A stretch of DNA of 61,065 nucleotides, taken from the NCBI GenBank assembly GCA_017503575.1, contig JAFVSV010000084.1:1-61065 (forward strand), given 5' to 3'. Source of the stretch: Alistipes sp. GTDB lineage: Bacteria > Bacteroidota > Bacteroidia > Bacteroidales > Rikenellaceae. The translations under genes and the position numbers were made by a program. Below, piece after piece: positions 60,968 to 61,065 of this stretch; position 1 is the first letter of the stretch, and every line of letters starts with the position of its first letter. Below the pieces are notes generated by a model, which saw only the letters and a list, made by a program, of their open reading frames with translations, did not search any database and was not told the origin of the DNA.

Positions 60968-61065
60968 ATGGAATTACAAACCCAAAGATTGTTGCTGAGA
61001 CCTTGGCAAGAGGATGATGCTGACGAACTATACAAGTATGCCAAAGACCTACAAGTGGGGCCAGC
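60968..61065 (+). CDS. GNAT acetyltransferase, 5' part
   Basis: First 32 codons of a RimJ/RimL-type GNAT protein: [25 protein letters not shown] is the standard N-terminus (ETERLxLRxWxxxDA). The gene runs off the window end, so the substrate cannot be judged. A -7-like TAACTTTA lies at 60935-60942. Confidence 0.85.
   Translation, partial: MELQTQRLLLRPWQEDDADELYKYAKDLQVGP

Overview
The window is a chromosomal piece from a Bacteroidales bacterium, most likely a gut Alistipes/Rikenellaceae-type organism. The order is well supported and the genus is tentative. The evidence is Bacteroidetes -7 promoter boxes (TAnnTTTG), Bat aerotolerance genes, Omp28 and DUF6029 proteins, an EF-G2-type elongation factor, LacZ-like and CotH proteins with secretion signals, and strong use of GAG and TCG codons. 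No phage, conjugative, CRISPR or complete insertion-sequence module was seen, and no tRNA or rRNA.

Layout. 1-5659: ilvE, metG, two gene remnants, a 56-residue 2[4Fe-4S] ferredoxin, and serS. Two inverted copies of a dispersed terminator-bearing repeat (element B) flank ilvE-metG. 5660-7267: a candidate structured RNA, then two tandem secreted DUF1566-type proteins made by a 544-bp duplication. 7402-11221: U32 (RlhA-like) protein, rRNA methyltransferase-like protein, and a two-gene chromate transporter. 11353-13222: glutamine synthetase and a fragment of another DUF1566/FISUMP-like protein. 13223-18398: dxs, a secreted esterase with LysM, pyrH, a tlpA-like gene and frr. 18578-23181: a four-gene leftward operon, tlpA - DUF6029 outer-membrane protein - two Omp28 lipoproteins, in which all four products carry paired cysteines. 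23541-29624: rpoN, asnS, a LacZ-like pseudoenzyme, rlmH and a metallophosphoesterase.

29738-39745: dnaX with an A10 slippage site, tyrS broken by an apparent one-base deletion, folB, a sodium symporter, class I fumarase, batD, batE and recR. 39802-44810: LTA-synthase-like membrane hydrolase, CotH lipoprotein, YdeI-like protein and a GNAT-Ogt fusion. 45026-52603: moxR - DUF58 - membrane protein - batC - batA - batB operon and pepD. 52604-61065: DUF1294 protein, BACON-like lipoprotein, EF-G2, hotdog thioesterase, a plugless TonB-receptor-like barrel and the start of a GNAT gene. Repeat elements are concentrated in this last part.

Functionally the window is mostly housekeeping (four aminoacyl-tRNA synthetases, ribosome recycling, rRNA modification, replication, isoprenoid, folate and nitrogen metabolism) mixed with envelope modules. 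The Bat system is split into two loci (batD-batE, and moxR...batC-batA-batB). The most unusual observations are the Omp28/DUF6029/TlpA thiol module, the dnaX slippage cassette, the LacZ-like protein with its catalytic residues replaced, the structured RNA beside the DUF1566 pair, and a nested family of palindromic repeats that place terminators at the 3' ends of genes.
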